From Mangrovimonas cancribranchiae (lineage in GTDB: Bacteria; Bacteroidota; Bacteroidia; Flavobacteriales; Flavobacteriaceae), in the NCBI RefSeq assembly GCF_037126245.1, contig NZ_CP136925.1, positions 2,434,001 to 2,498,000 of the forward strand: DNA of 64,000 nucleotides, read 5' to 3'. The position numbers and the translations under genes were made by a program. The notes under the pieces are model-generated. The model had not been told where the DNA came from. It made no database searches and saw nothing but the letters and a program-made list of their open reading frames with translations. Shown here in pieces: positions 7,463 through 14,500 of the stretch (the stretch's first letter is position 1; the number at the start of each line of letters is the position of its first letter).

Positions 7463-7999
7463 ATGAATACCATAACCAACAATAGTTGCTTTTCAGATTT
7501 AATGAAACCAACAACCCAAACCATGAGTAAAGAAGTTGCAAAAGACACCGTTGCAGAAATACCACAGGAAATGCTTAAAGTTCCAGACGTTAAAGGTCGT
7601 GTTATAGATGAATTTGGCGATCCTGTACCAAATGCAAATGTGTATTTGCAAAGCAATAATTCTATTGGCGTTTCAACTGATGCTAATGGGGAGTTCTTAA
7701 TTGAGTGGGTACAAGCTGGTGAAGTAATTATAGTTAGTCACCTAACGTTTAAAAACGTCAGTTTCATACATAAAGACAGCAACTATAAAGAAATTGTTTT
7801 ACAAGTTGAAACCCAACAACTAGACGAAGTTACCCTAACAAATAAAAAATTTGCTTGGGGATGGGTTTTGGCAGCCATAACAGCTGGAACACTTATTTAC
7901 AATGCTAATAAAAGCAGTAAAAAAAAAGCAGCTAAAAACAGCTTAAATGCCGCAGCACCAAAAAAGCAAAAAAAACAACCTATTAAAGTTACGATATAA
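7463..7999 (+). CDS. Carboxypeptidase-regulatory-like domain protein with C-terminal anchor
   Basis: 178 residues from ATG 7463; the motif variant GCCAAATGAATACCA (7459-7473) overlaps this ATG, so the true start may be ATG 7502 or 7523. Residues about 37-98 match the CarboxypepD_reg-like fold: KGRVIDEFGDPVPNANVYL, then STDANGEFLIEW, the usual Ig-like unit at the N-terminus of TonB-dependent receptors and surface proteins in Bacteroidota. A membrane helix (WGWVLAAITAGTLIYN) and a Lys-rich tail follow. The domain may bind a host surface partner; this is inference. The stop overlaps the next start (TAATG). Confidence 0.65.
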   Translation: MNTITNNSCFSDLMKPTTQTMSKEVAKDTVAEIPQEMLKVPDVKGRVIDEFGDPVPNANVYLQSNNSIGVSTDANGEFLIEWVQAGEVIIVSHLTFKNVSFIHKDSNYKEIVLQVETQQLDEVTLTNKKFAWGWVLAAITAGTLIYNANKSSKKKAAKNSLNAAAPKKQKKQPIKVTI

Positions 8000-8529
8000 T
8001 GTTAATATACGAGTCACAAGTACCTGCTAGTTACAGACAAGAATTTATAGATGCTGTACGCTATTACGCAAACAAACTTAGCATTAATCCTAATTGGTTA
8101 ATGGCTGTAATGTATTTCGAGAGCGCAAAAACATTTAGCCCTAGTGTGCAAAATCCATATACAAATGCCACAGGACTAATACAGTTTATGCCAGCAACCG
8201 CCAACGAGTTAGGCACAAGTATAAATGCACTTAAAAATATGACTGCGGCCGAACAAATGTACTATGTATATAAGTATTATGTAAGGTATAAATCAAAGCT
8301 AAAAAGCTATGTCGATTTATACTTAATTACATTTTTTCCTTTAGCCGCTGGAAAGCCCTTAAACTTCATTTTGCAAACAGCAACGTTACCAGCTTCTTTA
8401 ATAGCTAATCAAAACCCTGTGTTTGATCTTGATAATAACGGTCAAGTAACCGTAGGCGAAATACAAAAGGTTATGCTTAACAAAATTCCTGCAAGCTGGA
8501 TAAACGAGTTTAAAAAAAAAAGGTATTAG
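7999..8529 (+). CDS. Lytic transglycosylase, soluble frame
   Basis: 176 residues in this frame. The SLT/goose-lysozyme-like core is clear: Glu41 in MYFESAKTFSPS is the likely catalytic acid, followed by ATGLIQFMPATANELG. Near residues 146-157 an EF-hand-like loop DLDNNGQVTVGE could bind calcium. It would cut the peptidoglycan glycan strand during entry or release of the element's virion. The frame ends in a run of ten A (8512-8521) followed shortly by a stop, and a membrane-anchor coding segment lies directly beyond in the -1 frame (see next entry). Start ATG overlaps the preceding stop. Confidence 0.85.
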   Translation: MLIYESQVPASYRQEFIDAVRYYANKLSINPNWLMAVMYFESAKTFSPSVQNPYTNATGLIQFMPATANELGTSINALKNMTAAEQMYYVYKYYVRYKSKLKSYVDLYLITFFPLAAGKPLNFILQTATLPASLIANQNPVFDLDNNGQVTVGEIQKVMLNKIPASWINEFKKKRY

Positions 8530-8609
8530 GGTTCGCTTACCTTTTAGCATTTTCGGTTTTAGGCTATATAAGTATTAAAGAGTATCAAAAAATTAAGAAA
8601 AAACAATGA
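8514..8609 (+). other. -1 frame extension encoding a membrane anchor for the transglycosylase
   Basis: From the A10 run the -1 frame reads KKKVLGFAYLLAFSVLGY and then ISIKEYQKIKKKQ, stop at 8607-8609. It has no usual start codon, but it is a textbook membrane helix with a Lys-rich tail, like the C-termini of neighbouring proteins. Its stop overlaps the next ATG at 8606 (ATGA), as expected for a coupled gene. Slippage on A10, or a one-base deletion in the genome or assembly, would join it to the transglycosylase. Confidence 0.65.
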
Positions 8610-9358
8610 GTGAATATTTAGGTGTACATAGAAAAGGAGCAAACAAAGAGGATATTGAAAATTTGTCCATAGACATTAACGCTAACGAACAGAATATTGA
8701 TGATAATTTCAATGCTATAACTGTACTATCAGATGAAACTGTTAAGCGAATAGACAACATACAAATAAAAACATCATGGGCTAATAGTAAAGATGATGGA
8801 GCGGTTAACCCCAAAAGGCGATACTCTGCAAGAATTGATGGTAATGTTAATTTATTGAGTCTTACGTTTCAAGATTTTAGCCCTTTAAATTTAGAGTCAA
8901 CAAGAGGTGTATTAAAATATTATTTATTAATTGATAGGTTTAGAAATCAAGAATTTAAAGGTTCAGGTAAGGAATACAGAAAAGCGGGCTATAAACACGA
9001 GGTTATAGATGAAAAATCATCAACTAACAAAATTAATACGGTGTTGATAGATAGCCCAAATATGATTTTAGACTTCAATCAAGATTATTACTTTAAACAA
9101 TACAACGGTATATACACCGACAAAGTTACTTTTCCAGCACCTACAGGCGTAAGTACAGGGCGTAACCAAATGGGTTACACAAATAGGCTTACAAACAATG
9201 TTAGAAAAGGATTTGTTGACTTAGCTTTTAGAATTAGGGTTGATTCTAAAGGTAGAATATTGCATGAAACACCCTATTTAGGGTTTATAAGAATGTTAGC
9301 TACTAATGATAAAATACTAGACAGAAGATTAATAACATACGTTAATAGGCAATATTAA
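8606..9358 (+). CDS. Unidentified protein of the element, possibly spike or receptor-binding
   Basis: 250 residues starting MSEYLGVHRKGANKED. Residues about 15-55 look helical (IDINANEQNIDDNFNAITVL); the rest is rich in Tyr, Asn and aromatic residues and seems largely beta. No signal peptide or membrane segment is present. As the last gene before a repeat-containing gap and the lysis genes, and following the transglycosylase, it could be a vertex or receptor-binding protein, but I cannot identify it. Confidence 0.55.
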   Translation: MSEYLGVHRKGANKEDIENLSIDINANEQNIDDNFNAITVLSDETVKRIDNIQIKTSWANSKDDGAVNPKRRYSARIDGNVNLLSLTFQDFSPLNLESTRGVLKYYLLIDRFRNQEFKGSGKEYRKAGYKHEVIDEKSSTNKINTVLIDSPNMILDFNQDYYFKQYNGIYTDKVTFPAPTGVSTGRNQMGYTNRLTNNVRKGFVDLAFRIRVDSKGRILHETPYLGFIRMLATNDKILDRRLITYVNRQY

Positions 9359-9388
9359 CATTAAAAATATTTAAAATTTACAAGTTTC

Positions 9389-9487
9389 ACCCGATGCGGT
9401 CAAGCCTAGGGAGAAATTGTAACCCACCCGATGCGGTCAAGCCTAGGGAGGGATTAAGGGATACCCGACACGGCCAAGCCTAGGGAA
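9389..9487. repeat. Three GC-rich 25-bp repeats with an exact 37-bp period
   Basis: Copies start at 9389, 9426 and 9463. The first two are identical over 25 bp; the third differs at a few positions but keeps GG.CAAGCCTAGGGA. Each begins ACCCG and ends CCTAGGGA, so CCC and GGG can pair and GG/CC can close a UCAAG loop, giving small stem-loops if transcribed. The GC content stands out against AT-rich surroundings. They fill the 186-base gap between 9359 and 9545 and contain no gene. Confidence 0.8.
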
Positions 9488-9519
9488 TCCGACCAGAAGT
9501 TTAACACCTCAAATTAAAA

Positions 9520-9534
9520 ACCAAATAAATACCA
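9520..9534 (+). promoter_or_regulatory. Element start-site motif, exact copy
   Basis: ACCAAATAAATACCA ends 11 bases before the ATG at 9546. Confidence 0.65.
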
Positions 9535-9545
9535 ACCAACTACTT

Positions 9546-9851
9546 ATGAATTTTGACACAGTATTAACCATGATTTTAGGCGGCACGAACATAGCGACTT
9601 TAATAGGATTTGTAACCGAGCGAAATAAACGGAAACACGAAGTTTCCATAAAAGAAGCCGATGCCTTGAAAAGTATGCGAGAACAATACACCGTTTTTGT
9701 TGAGGATATGAAAAAAGATCGTGAAGAACTTAAAAAAGAAAAAGACGAAGTTAAAAAAGAAGTATTAGAGCTAAAAAAGTACTCTAGGCAAGTCACCAGA
9801 AAATTACAAGAAGCTGAAATAAAGTGTAACAACAAATGCTTTACAAAATGA
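9546..9851 (+). CDS. Holin-like protein with coiled-coil tail
   Basis: 101 residues. One membrane segment lies at the very N-terminus (about 4-23, DTVLTMILGGTNIATLIGF); the rest is a highly charged coiled coil (KKDREELKKEKDEVKKE). A tiny one-span protein next to a spanin-like lipoprotein and near a lytic enzyme fits a holin or pinholin-like lysis role, but the same shape is found in phage proteins of unknown role. The stop overlaps the next start (ATGA at 9848). Confidence 0.55.
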   Translation: MNFDTVLTMILGGTNIATLIGFVTERNKRKHEVSIKEADALKSMREQYTVFVEDMKKDREELKKEKDEVKKEVLELKKYSRQVTRKLQEAEIKCNNKCFTK

Positions 9852-10447
9852 AAACCAAAAAAGATAAAATAGAGATAGTTTGTAATGTTATTTTTTACAT
9901 TCTTGTTGCTACGGTAGTAGCTATCTTTTTTATGGTTTCAAGCTGTGCAACAACCCAAACAGCCAACCAAACAACAACCGTTGCTAAAGATAGTTTTTCT
10001 GTTAAAACAGATAGTGTAAAAACCAATAAGGTAGAAACTAAAAATGAAACACTTTACAAAGGGTTTAAAGAAGCGTTTAATATTTATCCAGACACATTAA
10101 CCAATAAACTACCAGAATACAAACGTAGGTTTAATAATGGTGCTGTTAGTGGTGAAGTAGGCTATTCTAAAAAAAGAGGTGCTTATTACGATATTGAAAC
10201 CAAAGACTTAAAAGAAACCGATCATAAAATAGAAACCGACACTACCAAAACCAGTAAACAGGACACCAAATCAAAAACGTTTATAGATACGGTTTCAGAA
10301 ACGGTTTTAGTAACTAAAAAATGGGGGCGTTTTCAATGGATAACATTTATTATAAGCCTAGCAGTAGTAGTGTATATCGTTTATCGAGTTTATAAATTTA
10401 TTAATGGTGGTTTTCTGTCCAAAATAGCTAAAAAAATAACAACATGA
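9848..10447 (+). CDS. Lipoprotein with C-terminal membrane span, unimolecular-spanin-like
   Basis: About 199 residues from ATG 9848, chosen over an upstream ATG because it gives the ATGA overlap with the preceding stop. The N-terminus carries a hydrophobic segment ending in a lipobox (VAIFFMVSSC, Cys near 33). A charged, Thr/Lys-rich periplasmic region follows, then a membrane helix near the C-terminus (WITFIISLAVVVYIVYRVY). An outer-membrane lipid anchor at one end and an inner-membrane helix at the other is the layout of unimolecular spanins, which disrupt the outer membrane in phage lysis. Identity is inferred from topology and neighbours. The stop overlaps the next ATG. Confidence 0.55.
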   Translation: MKTKKDKIEIVCNVIFYILVATVVAIFFMVSSCATTQTANQTTTVAKDSFSVKTDSVKTNKVETKNETLYKGFKEAFNIYPDTLTNKLPEYKRRFNNGAVSGEVGYSKKRGAYYDIETKDLKETDHKIETDTTKTSKQDTKSKTFIDTVSETVLVTKKWGRFQWITFIISLAVVVYIVYRVYKFINGGFLSKIAKKITT

Positions 10448-10893
10448 AAAAAGGACTACTCATAACATTAGCATCACTAGGTGGCTTAGTTTGGTTTTAT
10501 TCCAGTAATACCAAAAAATACTTAAGCGTTGGCGAAAATTTAGATATTAAGCTAAAACGCCTTAACGATATTAACTACAGTAATGGCGTAATAACCGCCA
10601 ATGTAAATGTAGCTATTGTTAATAATACCAATATTGAAACAAGTATAACCAAATTAGCAACGCTTAAAAAACTAGTTTTAATAAGTAATGCAAGCGGGGC
10701 AATTCTGGCCGAAAGTTACCCTAACATAAACGGTATTGTTTTAAATGCCAACGGAGAAACCCTAATACAAAATATAGAAATTACAGCCACAACCCAAGCG
10801 GCTTTATCGGAGTTTATTAAAAACCAATTTAAAGGCGATTATAAAGTAAAAGCAACTGTAAACGCATTTGGTAAAGATTGGGTATTGGGCTAA
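10444..10893 (+). CDS. N-terminally anchored beta protein, LEA type 2-like
   Basis: 149 residues. It starts with a short membrane anchor (GLLITLASLGGLVWFY) and continues as a beta-rich domain with alternating strands (VITANVNVAIVNNTNIETSI, GETLIQNIEITATT). The pattern resembles LEA type 2 / WHy-like domains, where an N-terminal anchor carries one immunoglobulin-like unit, but the match is by eye only. It overlaps the preceding gene by 4 bases. Confidence 0.5.
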   Translation: MKKGLLITLASLGGLVWFYSSNTKKYLSVGENLDIKLKRLNDINYSNGVITANVNVAIVNNTNIETSITKLATLKKLVLISNASGAILAESYPNINGIVLNANGETLIQNIEITATTQAALSEFIKNQFKGDYKVKATVNAFGKDWVLG

Positions 10894-10902
10894 TTTTACA
10901 GA

Positions 10903-10917
10903 ACCAAATAAATACCA
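10903..10917 (+). promoter_or_regulatory. Element start-site motif, exact copy
   Basis: ACCAAATAAATACCA ends 4 bases before ATG 10922 and so decides that start over an upstream one at 10868. Confidence 0.65.
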
Positions 10918-10921
10918 CATC

Positions 10922-12514
10922 ATGCCACTACCAAAAATTGTAAATAGCAAACATTTAGCCTATGCTAAAAAAGAATTAAAGCTAATTAATAGTTTTTACA
11001 AGGTAATAGACACCAAAAAAACTATAAGCTTTACAACTATTAAAAAACAACGTGATGCGTTTGTTTTATTAGCAAAAAACAGCCAGCAATTTCAATCAGA
11101 AGTTTTTAAAAACACCTTAAAAAAGGTAATAAGTATTTACAATAAATCACAACCATTAAAAAGTGATGTCGATTTGCATGTTGAAGATAAAGCGTATTTA
11201 AAACACTTAAAGCAGTATGTAAAATACAATTCTACAAAAGAAATTCTATTGCTTGAAAAGTATGCAAAAATACAAGGCTTTAGCCCTGCATACCAAAAGG
11301 CCGAAACGTTGTTTAATGAGACTATAGATATTTTATTTAATGGTACCATAAATAAGCAATCCATATTTAGCGACTCGCTTTACGAAGTCATTTTCGAGCT
11401 TAATATGTATATGTTACATTTTAAAGACTCAAAAAAACATAAATCATTAGGCGCAAACCAAAATACAAATACAAATGAGACCAGAAACCCTAATAGCTAT
11501 ATTGTTATTGATAGTTTTGATAATAATTCTAGTAGTTCGCAAACCGAAACCGAAAGACTAACCGAAGTAAAAAAGGAAACTGCTACACCAGATCAAAACA
11601 AGGAAGCAAAGCAAACACCAACGGTAACACCTGTTAATAATACAACCGAAACCGACACACCAAACAAAGAAAATGTTACAAAACAAGAAACAAGCGTTAC
11701 ACAAATAGAGGTTGTCGAACCTAAAGAGGTTAAACCACAACCAACACAAGAACCTAAAAAGACTTCTATTCCTGCTGAATTACGAAAACTTGGTATTACT
11801 AGCATGAACGACACGCCAGAAGCCAATAACGAAGTGTTTAAAATTACTGGCGATATAGCCGAATTTCTTGGTAAAATAGAACGCAAACCAAAAGGGAGTG
11901 TTTCCATGACTTTAGATGCGGAACAAGGTGCGGGAAAAACACGCTTTGTTTTTCAAATGTTAGACACCTTTGCGGCTCATGGTTATAGATGTTTATTTCC
12001 ATCTTTAGAAGAACACCCAGACTCTAATTTATTTATTGAAAAACGTGATGAATACATAAACCCAGCGCACCGCCATTTAATACATAACATTGGCGAGTTA
12101 AGAAATGGGTTTGCTACATTACAACAGCTTATTCCATTTTACGATGTTGTATTTATAGACTCATGGGGAAAGCTGGTCGAACTTAACAGAAAATTAGACT
12201 TTGATCGTGATTTGCGTAAAGCGTTTGATGGGAAACTGTTTGTAGTTATTTTCCAAAGAACATCCGACGGCAAAATGCGTGGTGGTAGCCGTTCGGCTTT
12301 CGATGCCGATTTAGTTTGCCGCATAGAAAAAGCCGATGATTACCGTGATACTTACGCCTATTTTAATAAAAATAGATACCAAGATACACCACTAAATCAA
12401 CTTAAATATAACATCTATTCTAAAACACTTCTTAAAGAAGAAACAACAGACATTACAGGAATAGACTTTGAAAAAGACCAAATAAATACCAAAAAAGATT
12501 ACATACTACTATGA
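10922..12514 (+). CDS. RecA/DnaB-superfamily P-loop ATPase of the element
   Basis: 530 residues from ATG 10922 (motif-supported). Residues 1-160 are helical and basic, about 190-290 are a Thr/Glu/Pro-rich linker, and about 310-510 form the ATPase. Walker A is EQGAGKT with Lys339, Walker B is VVFIDSW with Asp413, and KMRGGSRSAFDADLV resembles the RGS...DAD segment of RadA/DnaB-type ATPases. It could be a replication or recombination helicase, or a DNA-packaging motor. It lacks obvious features of large terminases (no nuclease domain). It overlaps the next gene by 4 bases. Confidence 0.7.
   Translation: MPLPKIVNSKHLAYAKKELKLINSFYKVIDTKKTISFTTIKKQRDAFVLLAKNSQQFQSEVFKNTLKKVISIYNKSQPLKSDVDLHVEDKAYLKHLKQYVKYNSTKEILLLEKYAKIQGFSPAYQKAETLFNETIDILFNGTINKQSIFSDSLYEVIFELNMYMLHFKDSKKHKSLGANQNTNTNETRNPNSYIVIDSFDNNSSSSQTETERLTEVKKETATPDQNKEAKQTPTVTPVNNTTETDTPNKENVTKQETSVTQIEVVEPKEVKPQPTQEPKKTSIPAELRKLGITSMNDTPEANNEVFKITGDIAEFLGKIERKPKGSVSMTLDAEQGAGKTRFVFQMLDTFAAHGYRCLFPSLEEHPDSNLFIEKRDEYINPAHRHLIHNIGELRNGFATLQQLIPFYDVVFIDSWGKLVELNRKLDFDRDLRKAFDGKLFVVIFQRTSDGKMRGGSRSAFDADLVCRIEKADDYRDTYAYFNKNRYQDTPLNQLKYNIYSKTLLKEETTDITGIDFEKDQINTKKDYILL
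12477..12491 (+). promoter_or_regulatory. Element start-site motif inside the end of the ATPase gene
   Basis: An exact ACCAAATAAATACCA lies within the coding end of the ATPase gene and ends 19 bases before the next ATG (12511). Its conservation inside a coding region argues for selection on the nucleotide sequence. Confidence 0.6.
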
Positions 12515-14424
12515 TAACAGGATTAATACTAGGTGCAGCCATAGACAGATTATTTTTAACCAAAAAAACACCAAAAAGCAAGTCAAAACCTATTCACCCA
12601 GAAAGTTTAGGAATACCTTACCTAAATCCAAAGGCTGAAAAAGAATTAATAGACAATCATGCTGGATTAGGTAAGGCCATAACATCTAATGATGTTTATG
12701 ATATGATTACTAAACAGATAATTGATACTATTGATAAAACAGGTCATTTGCCTTGGTACACGGGGCGTGATGAAAACGTTGGTAAAGGCGTTTCATTAAA
12801 CATAGATACACCTTATAACTTTGATACATTAAAAGCTTACCGTGGTATTAATGCGTTTATGTTAAGCCTAAAGAAAACAGAGGGTAAAGATAAGAATGGT
12901 AATAAAGTTATTTATTTAGATCCTATTCAAGATGGCCGCATGTATTGGTTAACCTTTAAACAAATTGAAAAACTTGGTGGAAAAATTAAAAAAGGTACAC
13001 GATCATCACAGGCTATTTATTACAACTTCATCTTTAAGTATGGCAACGATACAATAAGTGAAAAAAAATACAAGCAACTGTTTAAAAAATACGGTTCAAA
13101 AAATAGTCCTAATTATAACGTACAGGAAGCTAAGAAGCTTAAAAAAATACCGTTTGTTAGGTATTACAACGTGTTTAATGAACGTGATATAACAGGAATT
13201 AATTTTGAAGCTAAACGTAAAAAGCAACAAGAAAAATTAAAGCAGTTTGAAAGTAAAGCTAAAAAAATAAAAGCGGCCGATGCGTTGTTTAACAACATGC
13301 CTAAAAAACCAAAATTAGTACAACGCCATATCGGATCTGGTGAGTCACCGCATTATACGCCAAATACCGATGCTATAACAATGCCACTAAAGCAACAATA
13401 CAAAGATGTTGGTATATGGTATGGTACATTATTTCACGAGTCTATACATGCTACAGGTCACAGAAGTAGGCTTAATAGAGGGCTTTTAAAAGATTATCAT
13501 TTAGATGTTCGTGTTAGAGCCTTGGAAGAACTGGTAGCAGAATTAGGAAGTGCTTTTTTAAATGCCGAAAGTGGTATTTTCTTAAGTACATTAAAGAAAA
13601 ATGCCGCATACATTAAAGGTTGGAGTAAAAGCGTAAAAGAAACGCTACAAGAAAACAACAAAGCTATTTTTGTGGCCGCTGGTTACGCTCAAAAAGCTGC
13701 CGATTACATTCTAGATCGTGATAAAAATGGTACACCTAAGTTTTACAACGATATTTCAAATATTGACAATACAAGTAATTTAGAAAAAAGAGTTATTAAA
13801 CACTTAGAAAAAATGAGCCATGAACAATTTGCAAATGATTATGCTTATTTGTTTAGTGCTGATTTAGATAAAGTTTTATACAGAATTGAAGATAACAACA
13901 CCTATAAAAAGTATGTTAAATTACTAGCAAAAAAAGTAATAAAAGACAATCGTTTTGATGATGTTAGGTTTGATAATTTAAAACAAAGCGAACAATTATC
14001 GTTGTTTGGTTCTTCTGGAATAAATGTTTCTACAGAGAGATTTAAAAAAATGAAAGTTTCTGAATTAAGAGATTTTACTCTAAAGTACTACAATGCTAAA
14101 CTAAAAGGAAATAAAACTTATAGCAAGTACTTAAATGAAATTGTATTTACAACTAAAGCAGGTAGAAAAATATCTAAAGGTTCAGCTATGTATAAAGAAA
14201 AGGCTGCTGTAATTGAACGTCTTGAAGAGCTTATAAAAAAATCCACATATAACAATTGGGGTGATCGAAAAAAAGCAGATCCAAAGAACTTGTTGGGGTA
14301 TCTTAATTTTAAATCTAAGTTAATTATTGACGGTAAAAAACGTCATGTTAGAATTTCTATAATATTAAATTCTGACAGAAAAACTCACCTAAAAGGTATT
14401 GAAGTTGGAAAAACAAAAAAATAG
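12511..14424 (+). CDS. ardC: ArdC-type antirestriction polyvalent protein with zincin domain
   Basis: 637 residues. A short hydrophobic N-terminus (ITGLILGAAIDRLFL) precedes an ArdC N-terminal domain (about 55-220: YDMITKQIIDTIDKTGHLPW, then YRGINAFML), a single-strand-DNA-binding module known from antirestriction proteins. A zinc metallopeptidase domain follows with HESIH at 309-313 and a downstream Glu in EELVAELGSAFL. The C-terminal 140 residues add a further domain (LLGYLNFKSKLIIDGKKRHV) like those attached to phage and plasmid polyvalent proteins that travel with the DNA and protect it on entry. That role is inferred from the family. It is the last gene of the rightward run. Confidence 0.8.
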   Translation: MITGLILGAAIDRLFLTKKTPKSKSKPIHPESLGIPYLNPKAEKELIDNHAGLGKAITSNDVYDMITKQIIDTIDKTGHLPWYTGRDENVGKGVSLNIDTPYNFDTLKAYRGINAFMLSLKKTEGKDKNGNKVIYLDPIQDGRMYWLTFKQIEKLGGKIKKGTRSSQAIYYNFIFKYGNDTISEKKYKQLFKKYGSKNSPNYNVQEAKKLKKIPFVRYYNVFNERDITGINFEAKRKKQQEKLKQFESKAKKIKAADALFNNMPKKPKLVQRHIGSGESPHYTPNTDAITMPLKQQYKDVGIWYGTLFHESIHATGHRSRLNRGLLKDYHLDVRVRALEELVAELGSAFLNAESGIFLSTLKKNAAYIKGWSKSVKETLQENNKAIFVAAGYAQKAADYILDRDKNGTPKFYNDISNIDNTSNLEKRVIKHLEKMSHEQFANDYAYLFSADLDKVLYRIEDNNTYKKYVKLLAKKVIKDNRFDDVRFDNLKQSEQLSLFGSSGINVSTERFKKMKVSELRDFTLKYYNAKLKGNKTYSKYLNEIVFTTKAGRKISKGSAMYKEKAAVIERLEELIKKSTYNNWGDRKKADPKNLLGYLNFKSKLIIDGKKRHVRISIILNSDRKTHLKGIEVGKTKK

Positions 14425-14425
14425 C

Positions 14426-14472
14426 CTTGCTTCCTCAGGTCGCAATGCGATACCCGCAGTCGGAGAAGCAAG
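14426..14472. terminator. Structured hairpin between the element and the leftward small genes
   Basis: CTTGCTTC (14426-14433) pairs with GAAGCAAG (14465-14472). On the minus strand the stem is followed by CTATTTTTTTG, so it can terminate transcripts of the two leftward genes. The 31-base GC-rich loop holds its own palindrome TCGCAATGCGA (14440-14450) and GGT/ACC pairs around it, which is more structure than a terminator needs. Confidence 0.65.
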
Positions 14473-14500
14473 ACTACATTACAAATTTACAGGATTTTAA

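Noticed and set aside
9389-9487. CRISPR array
   Set aside because: Repeat length 25 with gaps of only 12 bases, three units, and no cas genes in the window.
9389-9487. Twister-type ribozyme, because of the GCGGU-CAAGCC string
   Set aside because: Each unit is only 37 bases and the second half of the twister consensus and its stems are not visible; the likeness is limited to a short string.
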